From Pseudomonas agarici (lineage in GTDB: Bacteria > Pseudomonadota > Gammaproteobacteria > Pseudomonadales > Pseudomonadaceae), in the NCBI RefSeq assembly GCF_900109755.1, contig NZ_FOAR01000020.1:1-64000 (forward strand): a stretch of 64,000 nt of DNA. Direction: 5' to 3'. The position numbers were made by a program, and so were the translations under genes. Below are positions 52,258 to 60,908 of this stretch, piece by piece. The notes under the pieces are model-generated. The model worked only from the letters and a program-made list of their open reading frames with translations. It did not search any database and was not told the DNA's origin. Numbering within the stretch: the first letter of the stretch is position 1; the number at the start of each line of letters is the position of its first letter.

Positions 52258-53874
52258 TTAGCGCGGCCTGAGGATATCGGTCCTGACTGGCGAGACCTGG
52301 TTGGCCTGGTCATAAGAGCGTGTGCAGAGCTTGATCGGCTCCCGGTACACCGAGAACAGTTCCTTGTATTGCCCGTTGGGCAATTCGTCGATGCGCACGT
52401 TGATCGTCTTGGTCAGGGTTTTGACAATGGGCGGGAGGTTAGGGGCGACGGTCGGCAGGATATCTTCCTCCTCCTCCTCTTCCTGCGGTGGGGGAATCTC
52501 CACGAAGCCGGTGTTGTTCCGGCAGTCCGTTGAGTGGGCAGGGCCGTATTTGTATTCATAGCGGGCATAGAACGGCGGGTAGTGCTGCCAGGTGACGGCG
52601 TAGGCGCCTAGCAGCGTCCTGTCCAGCTCGATACTCATGTCCGGCGATCTCGCCGGCCCCGGCTCCGCCAGCTCGACAGCCAGGGTCAGGGCACCTTTCA
52701 TCCGCGCCGGGGTGTGTTGCTGGGTTTGCGTCTCCATCCCCAGGATGCAGAGCATATGGAGACCGGTTTGCGGGCCGATGGGCAGATCAATCGTGGCGTT
52801 GTTGCCAGGGGTGACCGGGCCGTAGCCTGCCGGGTCTTCGCAGTCAGTCGCCCGGCGGACAGTCTTGAAGCGGTAGAACGGCGTGCTGAGACTGAAGGGC
52901 GCTTTCCAGTTGGGGATCAGGTCGGTATTGCCGTTGGGTCGCGTGACAAAGTATTGCTGGAGCGGCTGTGGGTTTGCAAAACGGATCGAGGTTGTCGGAT
53001 ACAGGTCGCACCTTTGCGGATCGGTCGTCAATCGACCTGCGACAAAGCACTTGTTCAGAAAGGCCAGCGAGCTTCCATAGTTGGTAGCGGGCTGCCAGTC
53101 GGGGTGGCCCCAGGTGATTTCGCAGGGTGATCCTGCCAGGCACTGTTTTTCTTCGCGTGTGCCATGGGTGGTGGTGGCGATAATCCCCAACAGCTCTCCG
53201 GTTTGCCTGTCCAGCAAGGGACCGCCGAAGCTTCCCGTCGTGATACCACGGCAGCGGTTTTTCATGGTCGAGCGCCAGACCCAGGGCTGTTCAAGGATTT
53301 CCACGCTCGCCAGATGAGTGCAGGCGGACACTCGCAGCGTCGCCCATTCAGGTACGCCGAGCGCCAATATATCGCTCTTTGGGCGAGGCTTGGCGGCGGC
53401 TAGCTTCACTGGCTCGATACCCTCGGCGAGCAACGCGGCCAGGGGTTTTTCCAGCTCGATAATGGCCAGGTCCATGCCGAGGCTGCTGCTCCAGGCCAGG
53501 GTTTTGAGTCGATAGAGTTTCAGTTGCTCAATGCTGTCAGCGAAGGAGTTGAAAGCTACTGTGCCAACGATGGGGCGGTCCTTCTGGATCTCCCGGTTGT
53601 CTGTGTGCAGGCAGCGGCTGCTGGTGACGATATAGGCCGGCGCATCGGCACGGGTATCGGGCGTGCGGGTGTCCAGGAGGGTGGCGGTACAGAGTGCCTG
53701 GGTCTGGGTCCTGATGCGGCCGATGCCGCTCCATTTGCTGAAGCCTCCATCGACATTCTCCACGAAAGCGGGGGGCGGTATCCCGTAGGCGCTGTGAGGC
53801 TCTATCCGAGCCTGGAGGTTGAGGGGCAGGAAAAGCAGCGCGGGATAAAGGAGGTTTTTCAGTGTGTCGTTCAT
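52258..53874 (-). CDS. Exported trypsin-fold protein with lost catalytic residues (pseudoprotease)
   Basis: A 538-residue protein with a signal peptide (MNDTLKNLLYPALLFLPLNLQA). Residues about 40-260 have a chymotrypsin-like layout: the region normally TAAHC reads 'VTSSRCLH', the Asp site reads 'GMDLAIIELEKPLAALL', and the GDSGGP box reads 'TTGSFGGPLLDRQTGELLG'. The catalytic His and Ser are therefore replaced by Arg and Phe while the Asp and the fold are kept. The C-terminal half is unknown, with many paired Cys residues and a Pro/Glu-rich stretch (PPPQEEEEEE). A binding or scaffold role outside the cytoplasm is plausible. It stands alone. Confidence 0.7.
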   Translation of the reverse strand: MNDTLKNLLYPALLFLPLNLQARIEPHSAYGIPPPAFVENVDGGFSKWSGIGRIRTQTQALCTATLLDTRTPDTRADAPAYIVTSSRCLHTDNREIQKDRPIVGTVAFNSFADSIEQLKLYRLKTLAWSSSLGMDLAIIELEKPLAALLAEGIEPVKLAAAKPRPKSDILALGVPEWATLRVSACTHLASVEILEQPWVWRSTMKNRCRGITTGSFGGPLLDRQTGELLGIIATTTHGTREEKQCLAGSPCEITWGHPDWQPATNYGSSLAFLNKCFVAGRLTTDPQRCDLYPTTSIRFANPQPLQQYFVTRPNGNTDLIPNWKAPFSLSTPFYRFKTVRRATDCEDPAGYGPVTPGNNATIDLPIGPQTGLHMLCILGMETQTQQHTPARMKGALTLAVELAEPGPARSPDMSIELDRTLLGAYAVTWQHYPPFYARYEYKYGPAHSTDCRNNTGFVEIPPPQEEEEEEDILPTVAPNLPPIVKTLTKTINVRIDELPNGQYKELFSVYREPIKLCTRSYDQANQVSPVRTDILRPR

Positions 53875-53943
53875 GTCGGCTCAGTCAAGTTCGTGAGCAC
53901 TGAACTTACTGGCGTGGTTGGAACGGGTGTGTATGGATAGATA

Positions 53944-54723
53944 TCAGCGATAAACGCCTTGCTTGCCGTGGGCTTCGCTCGCCTGGTTGCCGCGCAGGGC
54001 GATCATCGACTTGATATCGATCCAATCGATTCCCTGTTCCTTGAGCTTGGGCAGTTCGCGCTCCAGCACCGCCAGGGTCTGCGGATACGGATGGCCGATG
54101 ACGACGACTGTGCCCTGTTGGCGGGCCAGCCTGATGGCGGTTGTCAACTGGGCGGCGATGGCCGGCTCAGTACGTTCGTTGTCGAGGAACACATCCCGTG
54201 ACACGCTCGCCAGGCCGACCTTCTGCGCTTGGGCCGCAGCGACGGTGCGGGCGCTGGTACGGCTATCGACAAAAAACTTGTTGCGTCGCTGCAGTTCGCC
54301 CATCAACCAGGCCATGGCCGGCGGTTCGGCGGTCATGCGGCTGCCCTCGTGATTATTTACGCCGCTGGTATAGGGCACGGCCTTGAAGGCAGCCGCCAGG
54401 CGCTTTTGCAACTCCTCCAGGGGCAGTTCGGGATGCCAGGCGAAGGGGCCAGTGGCCGGATCCATGGGCATGTGCAGCATGACGATCTTGCCGGCTTGGT
54501 GTGCTTCGCGGGCAAACTCGGCTGCATGCGGGGTGTCGGGCATGATCGCTGGAGTGACCGGGCCAGGCAGGGCGAGCACGCGCCGGTCCCGGGGCAGGTT
54601 CTGCCCCAGGTCGTCGATGATCAGCGTGAGATAGGCCTTCGGTGCTGTCGGCGAATCGACCGGCGTGGCGTGCGCAACGCCGATCAGGCAGGCGAATAGG
54701 ACGGGCAGTGACCAGCGCGGCAT
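53944..54723 (-). CDS. Divergent polysaccharide deacetylase family protein
   Basis: A 259-residue protein with a signal peptide (LPVLFACLIGVAHA). It shows 'YLTLIIDDLGQNLPRDRRVL', 'PVTPAIMPDTPHAAEFAREAH' and 'VMLHMPMDP', the pattern of the divergent polysaccharide deacetylase family (DUF610), with conserved Asp and His that could bind metal. The natural substrate is not established for this family. It lies one base downstream of ctpA and belongs to the gpmI-envC-ctpA group. Confidence 0.88.
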   Translation of the reverse strand: MPRWSLPVLFACLIGVAHATPVDSPTAPKAYLTLIIDDLGQNLPRDRRVLALPGPVTPAIMPDTPHAAEFAREAHQAGKIVMLHMPMDPATGPFAWHPELPLEELQKRLAAAFKAVPYTSGVNNHEGSRMTAEPPAMAWLMGELQRRNKFFVDSRTSARTVAAAQAQKVGLASVSRDVFLDNERTEPAIAAQLTTAIRLARQQGTVVVIGHPYPQTLAVLERELPKLKEQGIDWIDIKSMIALRGNQASEAHGKQGVYR

Positions 54724-54724
54724 C

Positions 54725-56038
54725 TCAATTGCCGCGGGTGACGCTCAGGCCCTTGAGCAGGCTCAGGGCTTGTCCCAGTTGATAGTCGTCGTCCTGCAGG
54801 CGAGCCTTATCTTTGAGGGGCTTGACGCTGGGTTTGTCGGCACCGCCGTTGCCGTTGCCCAAGTGGCCTTGCAGATCGGCTTCCTTGAACGTTTCGTCAT
54901 CCTGGGCACCCGTGACCTTGGCCTGACGCACTTCGATGTCCGGTACGATGCCCTGGGCCTGGATCGAGCGTCCATTGGGGGTGAAGTACAGTGCGGTGGT
55001 GATCTTCAGCGCGCGGTCATTGCTCAGCGGCAGCACGGTCTGGACCGAGCCCTTGCCGAAGCTGGTGGTGCCCATCAAGACGGCACGTTTTTGGTCCTGC
55101 AGGGCACCGGCGACGATTTCCGAGGCCGAGGCGCTGCCGCCGTTGATCAGTGTCACCATCGGTACGCCTTCGCTTTGGTCGTGGCCGGTGGCCGAGAAGC
55201 GCAGCTCGGAGTTGGCGATACGGCCCTTGGTGTAGACGATCAGGCCCTTGGTGATGAAGTGATCGACCACTTCGACGGCCGCCTGCAGCACGCCGCCCGG
55301 ATTGTTGCGCAGGTCGAGGACAATGCCGTTGAGCTTCTTGCCATTTTCCTTGCGCAGCGCCGCCAGGGCCTTGGAGACCTCTTCGCCGGTCTTGACCTGG
55401 AATTGGGTGATACGGATATAGCCGTAGCCGTTTTCCAGCAACTGGCTACGCACGCTCTTGGTGCGGATGATGGCGCGGGTCAGGGTCACATCGAATGGCA
55501 CGCCGCCGTTGCGCAGGAGGGTCAGGGTGATCTTCTGGCCGACCTTGCCACGCATCTTGTCGACGGCTTCGCTCATGGTCTGGCCACGGGTCGGCTGGCC
55601 ATTGATCTTGACGATCAGGTCGCCGGCTTCGATGCCGGCCTTGGACGCCGGGGTGTCGTCGATCGGCGAGACGACCTTGACGATGCCCTCTTCGCCGGCA
55701 CCGACTTCGATGCCCAGGCCGCCGAACTCGCCGCTGGTGTCTTCCTGTAACTGGGCGAAATCCTCCGGGCCCAGGTAGGCGGAGTGTGGATCGAGGTTGC
55801 TGAGCATGCCCTTGATGGCATTCTCCAGCAGAGTCTTGTCGTCCACCGGTTCGACATAGGCGGCTTTGATCCGGTCCATGACCTCGGCGAAAGTGCGCAG
55901 TTCGTCGAGCGGCAGCGGGGCCTTGGCGGTGACAACAGGAGCGACCGCTGGCGCGGGTTGCGCAGCGAACGCTTGGGGCGCACCGATCACAAGGGCGATC
56001 GTCAGGGCCAGCGAGGTGAGGCGGGACAAATGCAGCAT
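54725..56038 (-). CDS. ctpA: S41 family carboxy-terminal processing peptidase
   Basis: A 437-residue periplasmic protease. A signal peptide (LTSLALTIALVIGAPQAFA) is followed by a PDZ domain at about 90-170 ('EFGGLGIEVGAGEEGIVKVV', 'GDLIVKINGQPT') and the catalytic core with Ser in 'LINGGSASASEIVAGAL' and Lys in 'TTSFGKGSVQTVLPL'. The start MLHLSRL is chosen for the signal peptide; a longer frame adds unlikely residues. CtpA-type proteases trim peptidoglycan hydrolases in the cell envelope, in keeping with the envC neighbour. Confidence 0.93.
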   Translation of the reverse strand: MLHLSRLTSLALTIALVIGAPQAFAAQPAPAVAPVVTAKAPLPLDELRTFAEVMDRIKAAYVEPVDDKTLLENAIKGMLSNLDPHSAYLGPEDFAQLQEDTSGEFGGLGIEVGAGEEGIVKVVSPIDDTPASKAGIEAGDLIVKINGQPTRGQTMSEAVDKMRGKVGQKITLTLLRNGGVPFDVTLTRAIIRTKSVRSQLLENGYGYIRITQFQVKTGEEVSKALAALRKENGKKLNGIVLDLRNNPGGVLQAAVEVVDHFITKGLIVYTKGRIANSELRFSATGHDQSEGVPMVTLINGGSASASEIVAGALQDQKRAVLMGTTSFGKGSVQTVLPLSNDRALKITTALYFTPNGRSIQAQGIVPDIEVRQAKVTGAQDDETFKEADLQGHLGNGNGGADKPSVKPLKDKARLQDDDYQLGQALSLLKGLSVTRGN

Positions 56039-56070
56039 GTCGAACGAACTCCTAAAATAAGGTACGGCGT

Positions 56071-57366
56071 CTATCCTTGCGCGCGACACCATTGTGCTGG
56101 ATCACTCGGGTGACCCTGCTGACGTATAGCGAAATACAACGCAGGCGCGTCCTGACCGCCACTATTGCCTACGGTAGAGATCGACTCACCAGCCTTTACC
56201 ACATCGCCCGCTGATTTAAGCAGCGTCTGGTTGTGGCCGTATAAACTCAGGTAGCCGTTGCCATGATCGAGAATCACCAGCAGGCCGGCACCTCGCAGCC
56301 AGTCGGCGAACACCACGCGGCCACCGTGCACGGCGTGCACCTGGCTGCCGGCGGCGGCGCCGATCATTACGCCGTCCCATTTGGTACGGGCGTCATCGCC
56401 GCGGTTTTCTCCGAAGCGTGCCAGCAGTCGACCATCAACGGGCCATGGCAGTTTGCCGCGTGCTGAAGCAAAAGGGCCGCCGAACGACTCCCCCGCGCTG
56501 GAAACCAGCGGGCCGGGCGTGGACCGGGGCGGTTTACGCGGGCTGTCGTCGTCCTTGCTGGCCAGTGCCTCGGCCTCGCGCTGGCGTTTTTTTTCCGCTT
56601 CCTGCTGGGCGAGCAGTGCTTTTTGGCGCGCCTCTTGTGCCTCGCGGGCCTGGCGTGCCAGGGTCTCTTCGATGGTTTTCAGGACTTTTGACAGGTCGGC
56701 CTGATCCTGTTCGCGGCTGGCCAGCTTCTGGTCGCGGGCCTTCACGTCCTCGTTGAGCTTGGCCAGAGCGGCCTGGCGTTCCTTGCGAACCTTGTCCAGT
56801 TCGTCGCGCCGGCTGTCGAGGCTGCTTTTCTGCACCAGCAATTGCGCCTGGCGCAGATTGATGTCGGTTTCGACATTGGCCAGTTGACGCAAGGTTTCGT
56901 TGAAGTTCTTCAGCTGCTCCAGGCGGGCCTGGCTCAGATAGTCGTAATAGGTCAGGGTGCGGGCGAATTTTTCCGGGTTCTGCTGATTGAGCAGCAGCTT
57001 GAGGTATTCCTGGCGACCGCCCTGGTACGCGGCGCGAGCCTGGATGGCAATCAGTCGTTGTTGTTCAGTGCGCGCGCTTTGGAGTTTTTTTTTCTCTCCA
57101 TCGAGCCGCTGCAGTTCGCTTTCGCTCTTCTTCAACTCTTCGCGCAGGGTGTCGACCTGCTTTTCCAGCTTGCCCATCTCGGTTTCAGTGCCGCGCAGGT
57201 CTTTCTGCACGCCAGATTTTTCTTCCTGCAGCTTACCCAGCAGCTTCTTCAGTTCGGCAATGTCCTGACGCGTTGCGTCCAACTGTTGTTGGGTTTGCGC
57301 CCGCTCGTCGGCAAACGCCGGTTGAAGCAGGCAGGTCAGAGCTAGGGCGATAAGGGCGCGAAGCAT
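56071..57366 (-). CDS. envC: EnvC-type murein hydrolase activator
   Basis: A 431-residue protein with a signal peptide (MLRALIALALTCLLQPAFA), a long coiled coil (about 25-260, rich in Lys, Glu and Gln) and a C-terminal LytM/M23 domain ('GSQVHAVHGGRVVFADWLRGAG', 'GNGYLSLYGHN'). The usual HxH of active M23 enzymes reads 'ALYFAIR', so the zinc site is degenerate, as in EnvC, which activates amidases AmiA/AmiB at the division septum rather than cutting itself. It is between gpmI and ctpA, an order conserved in Pseudomonas. Confidence 0.92.
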   Translation of the reverse strand: MLRALIALALTCLLQPAFADERAQTQQQLDATRQDIAELKKLLGKLQEEKSGVQKDLRGTETEMGKLEKQVDTLREELKKSESELQRLDGEKKKLQSARTEQQRLIAIQARAAYQGGRQEYLKLLLNQQNPEKFARTLTYYDYLSQARLEQLKNFNETLRQLANVETDINLRQAQLLVQKSSLDSRRDELDKVRKERQAALAKLNEDVKARDQKLASREQDQADLSKVLKTIEETLARQAREAQEARQKALLAQQEAEKKRQREAEALASKDDDSPRKPPRSTPGPLVSSAGESFGGPFASARGKLPWPVDGRLLARFGENRGDDARTKWDGVMIGAAAGSQVHAVHGGRVVFADWLRGAGLLVILDHGNGYLSLYGHNQTLLKSAGDVVKAGESISTVGNSGGQDAPALYFAIRQQGHPSDPAQWCRAQG

Positions 57367-57470
57367 GGGGCGGGCGACACCTGGGAACGGGATGGCCTAG
57401 TATGCCCGCCACGCGCTGCAAAAAAAACGTCCAAAAGCGTTTGCTTTCAGGCGTTTCTGATAAAGAGGTC

Positions 57471-57492
57471 GGCCGACAATCTATTGTCGGCC
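57471..57492 (-). terminator. Palindrome downstream of gpmI
   Basis: GGCCGACAAT and its perfect complement are separated by two bases, 15 bases after the gpmI stop. The following minus-strand sequence has only a short T run (CTCTTTATC), so it may be a weak terminator or an RNA-stabilising hairpin before envC. Confidence 0.5.
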
Positions 57493-57506
57493 TGATTTCT
57501 TGGCTT

Positions 57507-59042
57507 TTAGCAGTCCGTCAGGATCGATGTACCGGTCATCTCTACTGGTTGTTGCAGGTCCAGAAGCTTGAGCATGGTCGGTGCGACGTCGGCCAATACC
57601 CCGCCTTCGCGGACCTTCAGCGCGCGCTTGCCGACATAGATGAAAGGTACTGGCTCGCTGGTATGCGCCGTGTGGGCCTGGCCGGTGGATTCGTCTTCCA
57701 TCTGCTCGGCATTGCCATGGTCGGCGGTGATCAGCGCTTCGCCGCCGACCTTTTCCAGCGCCTCGATGATACGTCCTACACACAAATCCAGGCATTCCAC
57801 TGCCTTGACGGCCGCATCGAACACCCCGCTATGACCCACCATGTCGCCGTTGGCGTAGTTGACCACGATCACGTCATAGCGCTGCTGCTCGATGGCCTCG
57901 ACGATCTTGTCCGTGACTTGCGGCGCACTCATTTCCGGTTGCAGGTCGTAGGTGGCAACTTTTGGCGAGGGGATCAGGATGCGCTCTTCGCCTGGGAAGG
58001 GTTCTTCCCGACCGCCGGAGAAGAAAAAAGTCACGTGGGCGTATTTTTCTGTCTCGGCGATGCGCAGCTGAGTCTTACCGTTTTTCGCCAGGTAGTCGCC
58101 CAGGACGTTTTCCAGGCTGCCTGGGGCGAAGGCCGAAGGCGCGGCAATGCTGGCCGCGTATTGGGTCAGCATGATGAAACCGGCCAGTTCGGGCTGGCGG
58201 GCGCGCTCGAAGTCCTTGAAGCCATCCTCGACGAACACCCGGGTCAGCTCACGGGCGCGGTCGGCGCGGAAGTTCATGAAAACCACCGCGTCGCCGTCTT
58301 CGACGCGGACTTTTTCGCCGATACTGGTGGCCTTGACGAATTCATCGCTTTCGCCGCGCTCATAGGCGGCTTGCAGGCCGTCCTGGGCGGTAGCGGCCTG
58401 GAATTGGGCCTGGCCGTCGACGATCAGGTTGTAGGCCTGGGCCACGCGGTCCCAGCGGTTGTCACGGTCCATGGCGAAATAACGCCCCACCAGGCTGGCG
58501 ATACGACCCCTGCCGAGGGTGCGGAAGGTTTCATCCAGCAGCTCGATGGACGACCGGGCGCTTTTCGGCGGGGTGTCGCGACCGTCGAGGAAGGCGTGCA
58601 GGTAGATCTTCTGGGCGCCGCGCTTGAACGCCAGCTCGGCCATGGCGACCAGGTGGTCCTGATGGCTGTGCACGCCGCCGTCGGACAGCAGGCCAAGGAT
58701 ATGTACCGCCTTGTCGGCGGCCACGGCCTTGTCCACGGCGGTGCACAGGGCCGGGTTGGCGAAGAATTCGCCGTCGCGGATGGCCTTGGTGATGCGGGTG
58801 AAGTCCTGGTACACCACTCGGCCGGCGCCGAGGTTCATGTGGCCCACTTCCGAGTTGCCCATCTGCCCGTCCGGTAGGCCAACATCCATGCCGGAGCCTG
58901 AGATCAGGCCGTTGGGCATGGTCGCTACGAGGCGATCGAGTACCGGTTTCTTCGCCGAATAGATGGCATTGTAGTCATGGTTCTCGCTGTGACCGAAGCC
59001 ATCCAGGATGATCAGGACCAAAGGTTTAGGCGTGGTAGTCAT
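57507..59042 (-). CDS. gpmI: 2,3-bisphosphoglycerate-independent phosphoglycerate mutase
   Basis: A 511-residue alkaline-phosphatase-superfamily enzyme interconverting 3- and 2-phosphoglycerate in glycolysis. It shows 'LVLIILDGFGHSE' (metal Asp), the phospho-serine region 'GQMGNSEVGHMNLGAGR', 'HAFLDGRDTPP', 'GRYFAMDRDNRWDR' and 'ALITADHGNAEQM'. The start MTTTPKP is chosen over a start 25 codons upstream because homologues begin here and the extra residues are unlike the family. Confidence 0.95.
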   Translation of the reverse strand: MTTTPKPLVLIILDGFGHSENHDYNAIYSAKKPVLDRLVATMPNGLISGSGMDVGLPDGQMGNSEVGHMNLGAGRVVYQDFTRITKAIRDGEFFANPALCTAVDKAVAADKAVHILGLLSDGGVHSHQDHLVAMAELAFKRGAQKIYLHAFLDGRDTPPKSARSSIELLDETFRTLGRGRIASLVGRYFAMDRDNRWDRVAQAYNLIVDGQAQFQAATAQDGLQAAYERGESDEFVKATSIGEKVRVEDGDAVVFMNFRADRARELTRVFVEDGFKDFERARQPELAGFIMLTQYAASIAAPSAFAPGSLENVLGDYLAKNGKTQLRIAETEKYAHVTFFFSGGREEPFPGEERILIPSPKVATYDLQPEMSAPQVTDKIVEAIEQQRYDVIVVNYANGDMVGHSGVFDAAVKAVECLDLCVGRIIEALEKVGGEALITADHGNAEQMEDESTGQAHTAHTSEPVPFIYVGKRALKVREGGVLADVAPTMLKLLDLQQPVEMTGTSILTDC

Positions 59043-59189
59043 AGATCCCACTCGTGGCTGGATTGAAAGGACATGGAAAAAGAGTCGCAGTTTAAAGCCA
59101 AGTTCAAACACAGTCACCGCCGGGCGGGGTTTGGCCCACCTTGAGGGCTGTGTATACTGGTCGACATTTTAACGCCCTGGAACCTCCTG

Positions 59190-59603
59190 ATGGTTGCTCA
59201 CCTGATTGAATTTGCCTCAAGCCACTATTTGTTAGTCGGTGCCTTCGTGCTGTTGCTAGCATTGCTGATTGCTCATGAAATGAGCCGTGGAGGCGCCAGC
59301 CTCAGTACTGGCCAGCTAACCGCGCTGGTCAACAAAGACCAGGGCGTGGTCATTGATCTGCGGCCCAGCAAGGATTTTGCCGCCGGTCACATCGTCGGCG
59401 CGCTGAATATTCCACAGGATAAGTTGATGGCGCGTATCGGCGAACTGGAAAAGCACAAGGCCAAGACCCTGATTCTGGTCGACGTTCAGGGCCAGCATTC
59501 CGGGAGTCATGCTCGCGAATTGCTCAAGTCCGGGTTCATCGCGGCCAAACTATCCGGCGGTATTTCCAGTTGGAAAGCCGACAATCTTCCATTGGTGAAA
59601 TGA
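59190..59603 (+). CDS. Membrane-anchored rhodanese-like protein without catalytic Cys
   Basis: A 137-residue protein with an N-terminal membrane segment (HYLLVGAFVLLLALLIAHE) and a rhodanese fold ('GVVIDLRPSKDFAAGHIVGALNIPQDKL'). Where active sulfurtransferases have Cys at the start of the active loop, this protein reads 'LILVDVQGQHSGSHARELL', so it is probably not a sulfurtransferase. It is divergent from gpmI and one base upstream of grxC, an order common in gamma-proteobacteria (rhodanese-grxC-secB). It may have a redox-linked or structural role at the inner membrane. Confidence 0.85.
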   Translation: MVAHLIEFASSHYLLVGAFVLLLALLIAHEMSRGGASLSTGQLTALVNKDQGVVIDLRPSKDFAAGHIVGALNIPQDKLMARIGELEKHKAKTLILVDVQGQHSGSHARELLKSGFIAAKLSGGISSWKADNLPLVK

Positions 59604-59604
59604 T

Positions 59605-59859
59605 ATGACTCAGGTTGTCGTCTACTCCAGTGAATATTGCCCTTACTGCGCACGCGCCAAGCATCTGTTGGCGAGCAAGCAGGTTGACTTCCAAGAGATC
59701 AAGGTCGATGGCAAGCCGCAGGTGCGTGCGCAAATGATCAAGAAGGCCGGGCGCACGTCCGTGCCGCAGATCTGGATCGGCAGCAAACACATCGGTGGTT
59801 GCGACGACCTGTTCGCTCTTGAGCGCGCCGGTAAACTGGACGCGCTGCTCAACGCCTGA
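59605..59859 (+). CDS. grxC: Glutaredoxin 3
   Basis: An 84-residue thioredoxin-fold protein with the CPYC active site in 'YSSEYCPYCARAKHLL', the cis-Pro in 'GRTSVPQIWIGSKHIGGCDDL' and the glutathione-binding GG. It reduces protein disulfides with glutathione. It sits between the rhodanese gene and secB. Confidence 0.95.
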   Translation: MTQVVVYSSEYCPYCARAKHLLASKQVDFQEIKVDGKPQVRAQMIKKAGRTSVPQIWIGSKHIGGCDDLFALERAGKLDALLNA

Positions 59860-59900
59860 CTCTGAAACCCTAAAGACCTGAAGATCAAGAAGGATCTGCG

Positions 59901-60383
59901 ATGACTGACCAACAGAACACTGCTGCCAGCGAAGACCAAGACAACCCGCAATTCTCCCTGCAGCGCATCTATGTGCGTGATCTGTCCTTCGAAGCCCCGA
60001 AAAGCCCGGCGATCTTCCGTCAGCAGTGGGAGCCCAGCGTCGGCCTGGATTTGAACACCCGCCAGAAAGCTCTGGAAGGCGATTTCCACGAAGTGGTGCT
60101 GACTCTGTCGGTGACGGTCAAGAACGGCGAAGAAGTTGCCTTTATCGCCGAAGTTCAGCAGGCAGGCATCTTCCTGATCAAGAACCTCGACGCCGCTTCC
60201 ATGAGCCACACCTTGGGCGCGTTCTGCCCCAACATCCTGTTCCCGTATGCTCGTGAGACTCTGGACAGCCTGGTGACCCGTGGTTCGTTCCCGGCGCTGA
60301 TGCTCGCCCCGGTCAACTTCGATGCCCTGTACGCGCAAGAGTTGCAGCGCCTGCAGGAAGAAGGCTCGCAGACCGTTCAATAA
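59901..60383 (+). CDS. secB: Protein-export chaperone SecB
   Basis: A 160-residue tetrameric chaperone. It matches SecB throughout: 'QFSLQRIYVRDLSFEAPKSP', 'AFIAEVQQAGIFLIKNLD' and 'CPNILFPYARETLDSLVTRGSFPALMLAPVNFDALY'. It keeps precursor proteins unfolded and delivers them to SecA. AAGGA is upstream, and the gene ends at a shared bidirectional terminator. Confidence 0.97.
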   Translation: MTDQQNTAASEDQDNPQFSLQRIYVRDLSFEAPKSPAIFRQQWEPSVGLDLNTRQKALEGDFHEVVLTLSVTVKNGEEVAFIAEVQQAGIFLIKNLDAASMSHTLGAFCPNILFPYARETLDSLVTRGSFPALMLAPVNFDALYAQELQRLQEEGSQTVQ

Positions 60384-60422
60384 GGTCGAACCTGTAGGCG
60401 CCGCGTGGTGGCATCTACAAAG

Positions 60423-60450
60423 AAAAAAGCGCCATTGCCGGCGCTTTTTT
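60423..60450. terminator. Bidirectional terminator between secB and trmL
   Basis: AAAAAAGCGCC and GGCGCTTTTTT form a perfect 11-base stem with loop ATTGCC, flanked by A and T runs on both strands, so it can end secB (rightward) and trmL (leftward). Confidence 0.9.
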
Positions 60451-60452
60451 AT

Positions 60453-60908
60453 TCAGGCGAAACCTAACTGGCGCCACCCTTCGTAAACCGCCACCGCCAC
60501 GGTGTTCGACAGATTCAAGCTACGGCAGCCTTCTCGCATCGGTAGGCGCAGGCGTTGCTCGCCGGGCAACACATCGAGCACCTCAGCCGGCAATCCGCGA
60601 CTTTCCGGGCCGAAGAGAAAGGCATCGCCCTCGGCGAATCGAGCGTCGTGGAACAGCCGCGAGCCCTTGGTGGTGAAGGCGAATAGCCGTGGCCGCCCGA
60701 GGCTTTCCAGGCAACTGGCCAGGTCCGGGTGGATCTTGAGCGTGGCGTACTCGTGATAATCGAGGCCGGCACGGCGCAGGCGCTTATCGTCCATTTCGAA
60801 CCCGATGGGCTCGATCAAATGCAGGTGGCAGCCGCTGTTGGCGCACAGCCTGATAATGTTGCCGGTATTCGGCGGAATTTCCGGTTGAAAAAGGATGACG
60901 TGAAACAT
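60453..60908 (-). CDS. trmL: tRNA (cytidine(34)-2'-O)-methyltransferase
   Basis: A 151-residue SPOUT methyltransferase modifying the wobble base of tRNA-Leu. Signatures are 'LFQPEIPPNTGNIIRLCANSG', 'LFGPESRGLPAEVL' and the knot region 'RSLNLSNTVAVAVYEGWRQLGF'. The start MFHVILFQPE is taken because the family begins here; its ATG overlaps the divergent ATG at 60907. Confidence 0.95.
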   Translation of the reverse strand: MFHVILFQPEIPPNTGNIIRLCANSGCHLHLIEPIGFEMDDKRLRRAGLDYHEYATLKIHPDLASCLESLGRPRLFAFTTKGSRLFHDARFAEGDAFLFGPESRGLPAEVLDVLPGEQRLRLPMREGCRSLNLSNTVAVAVYEGWRQLGFA

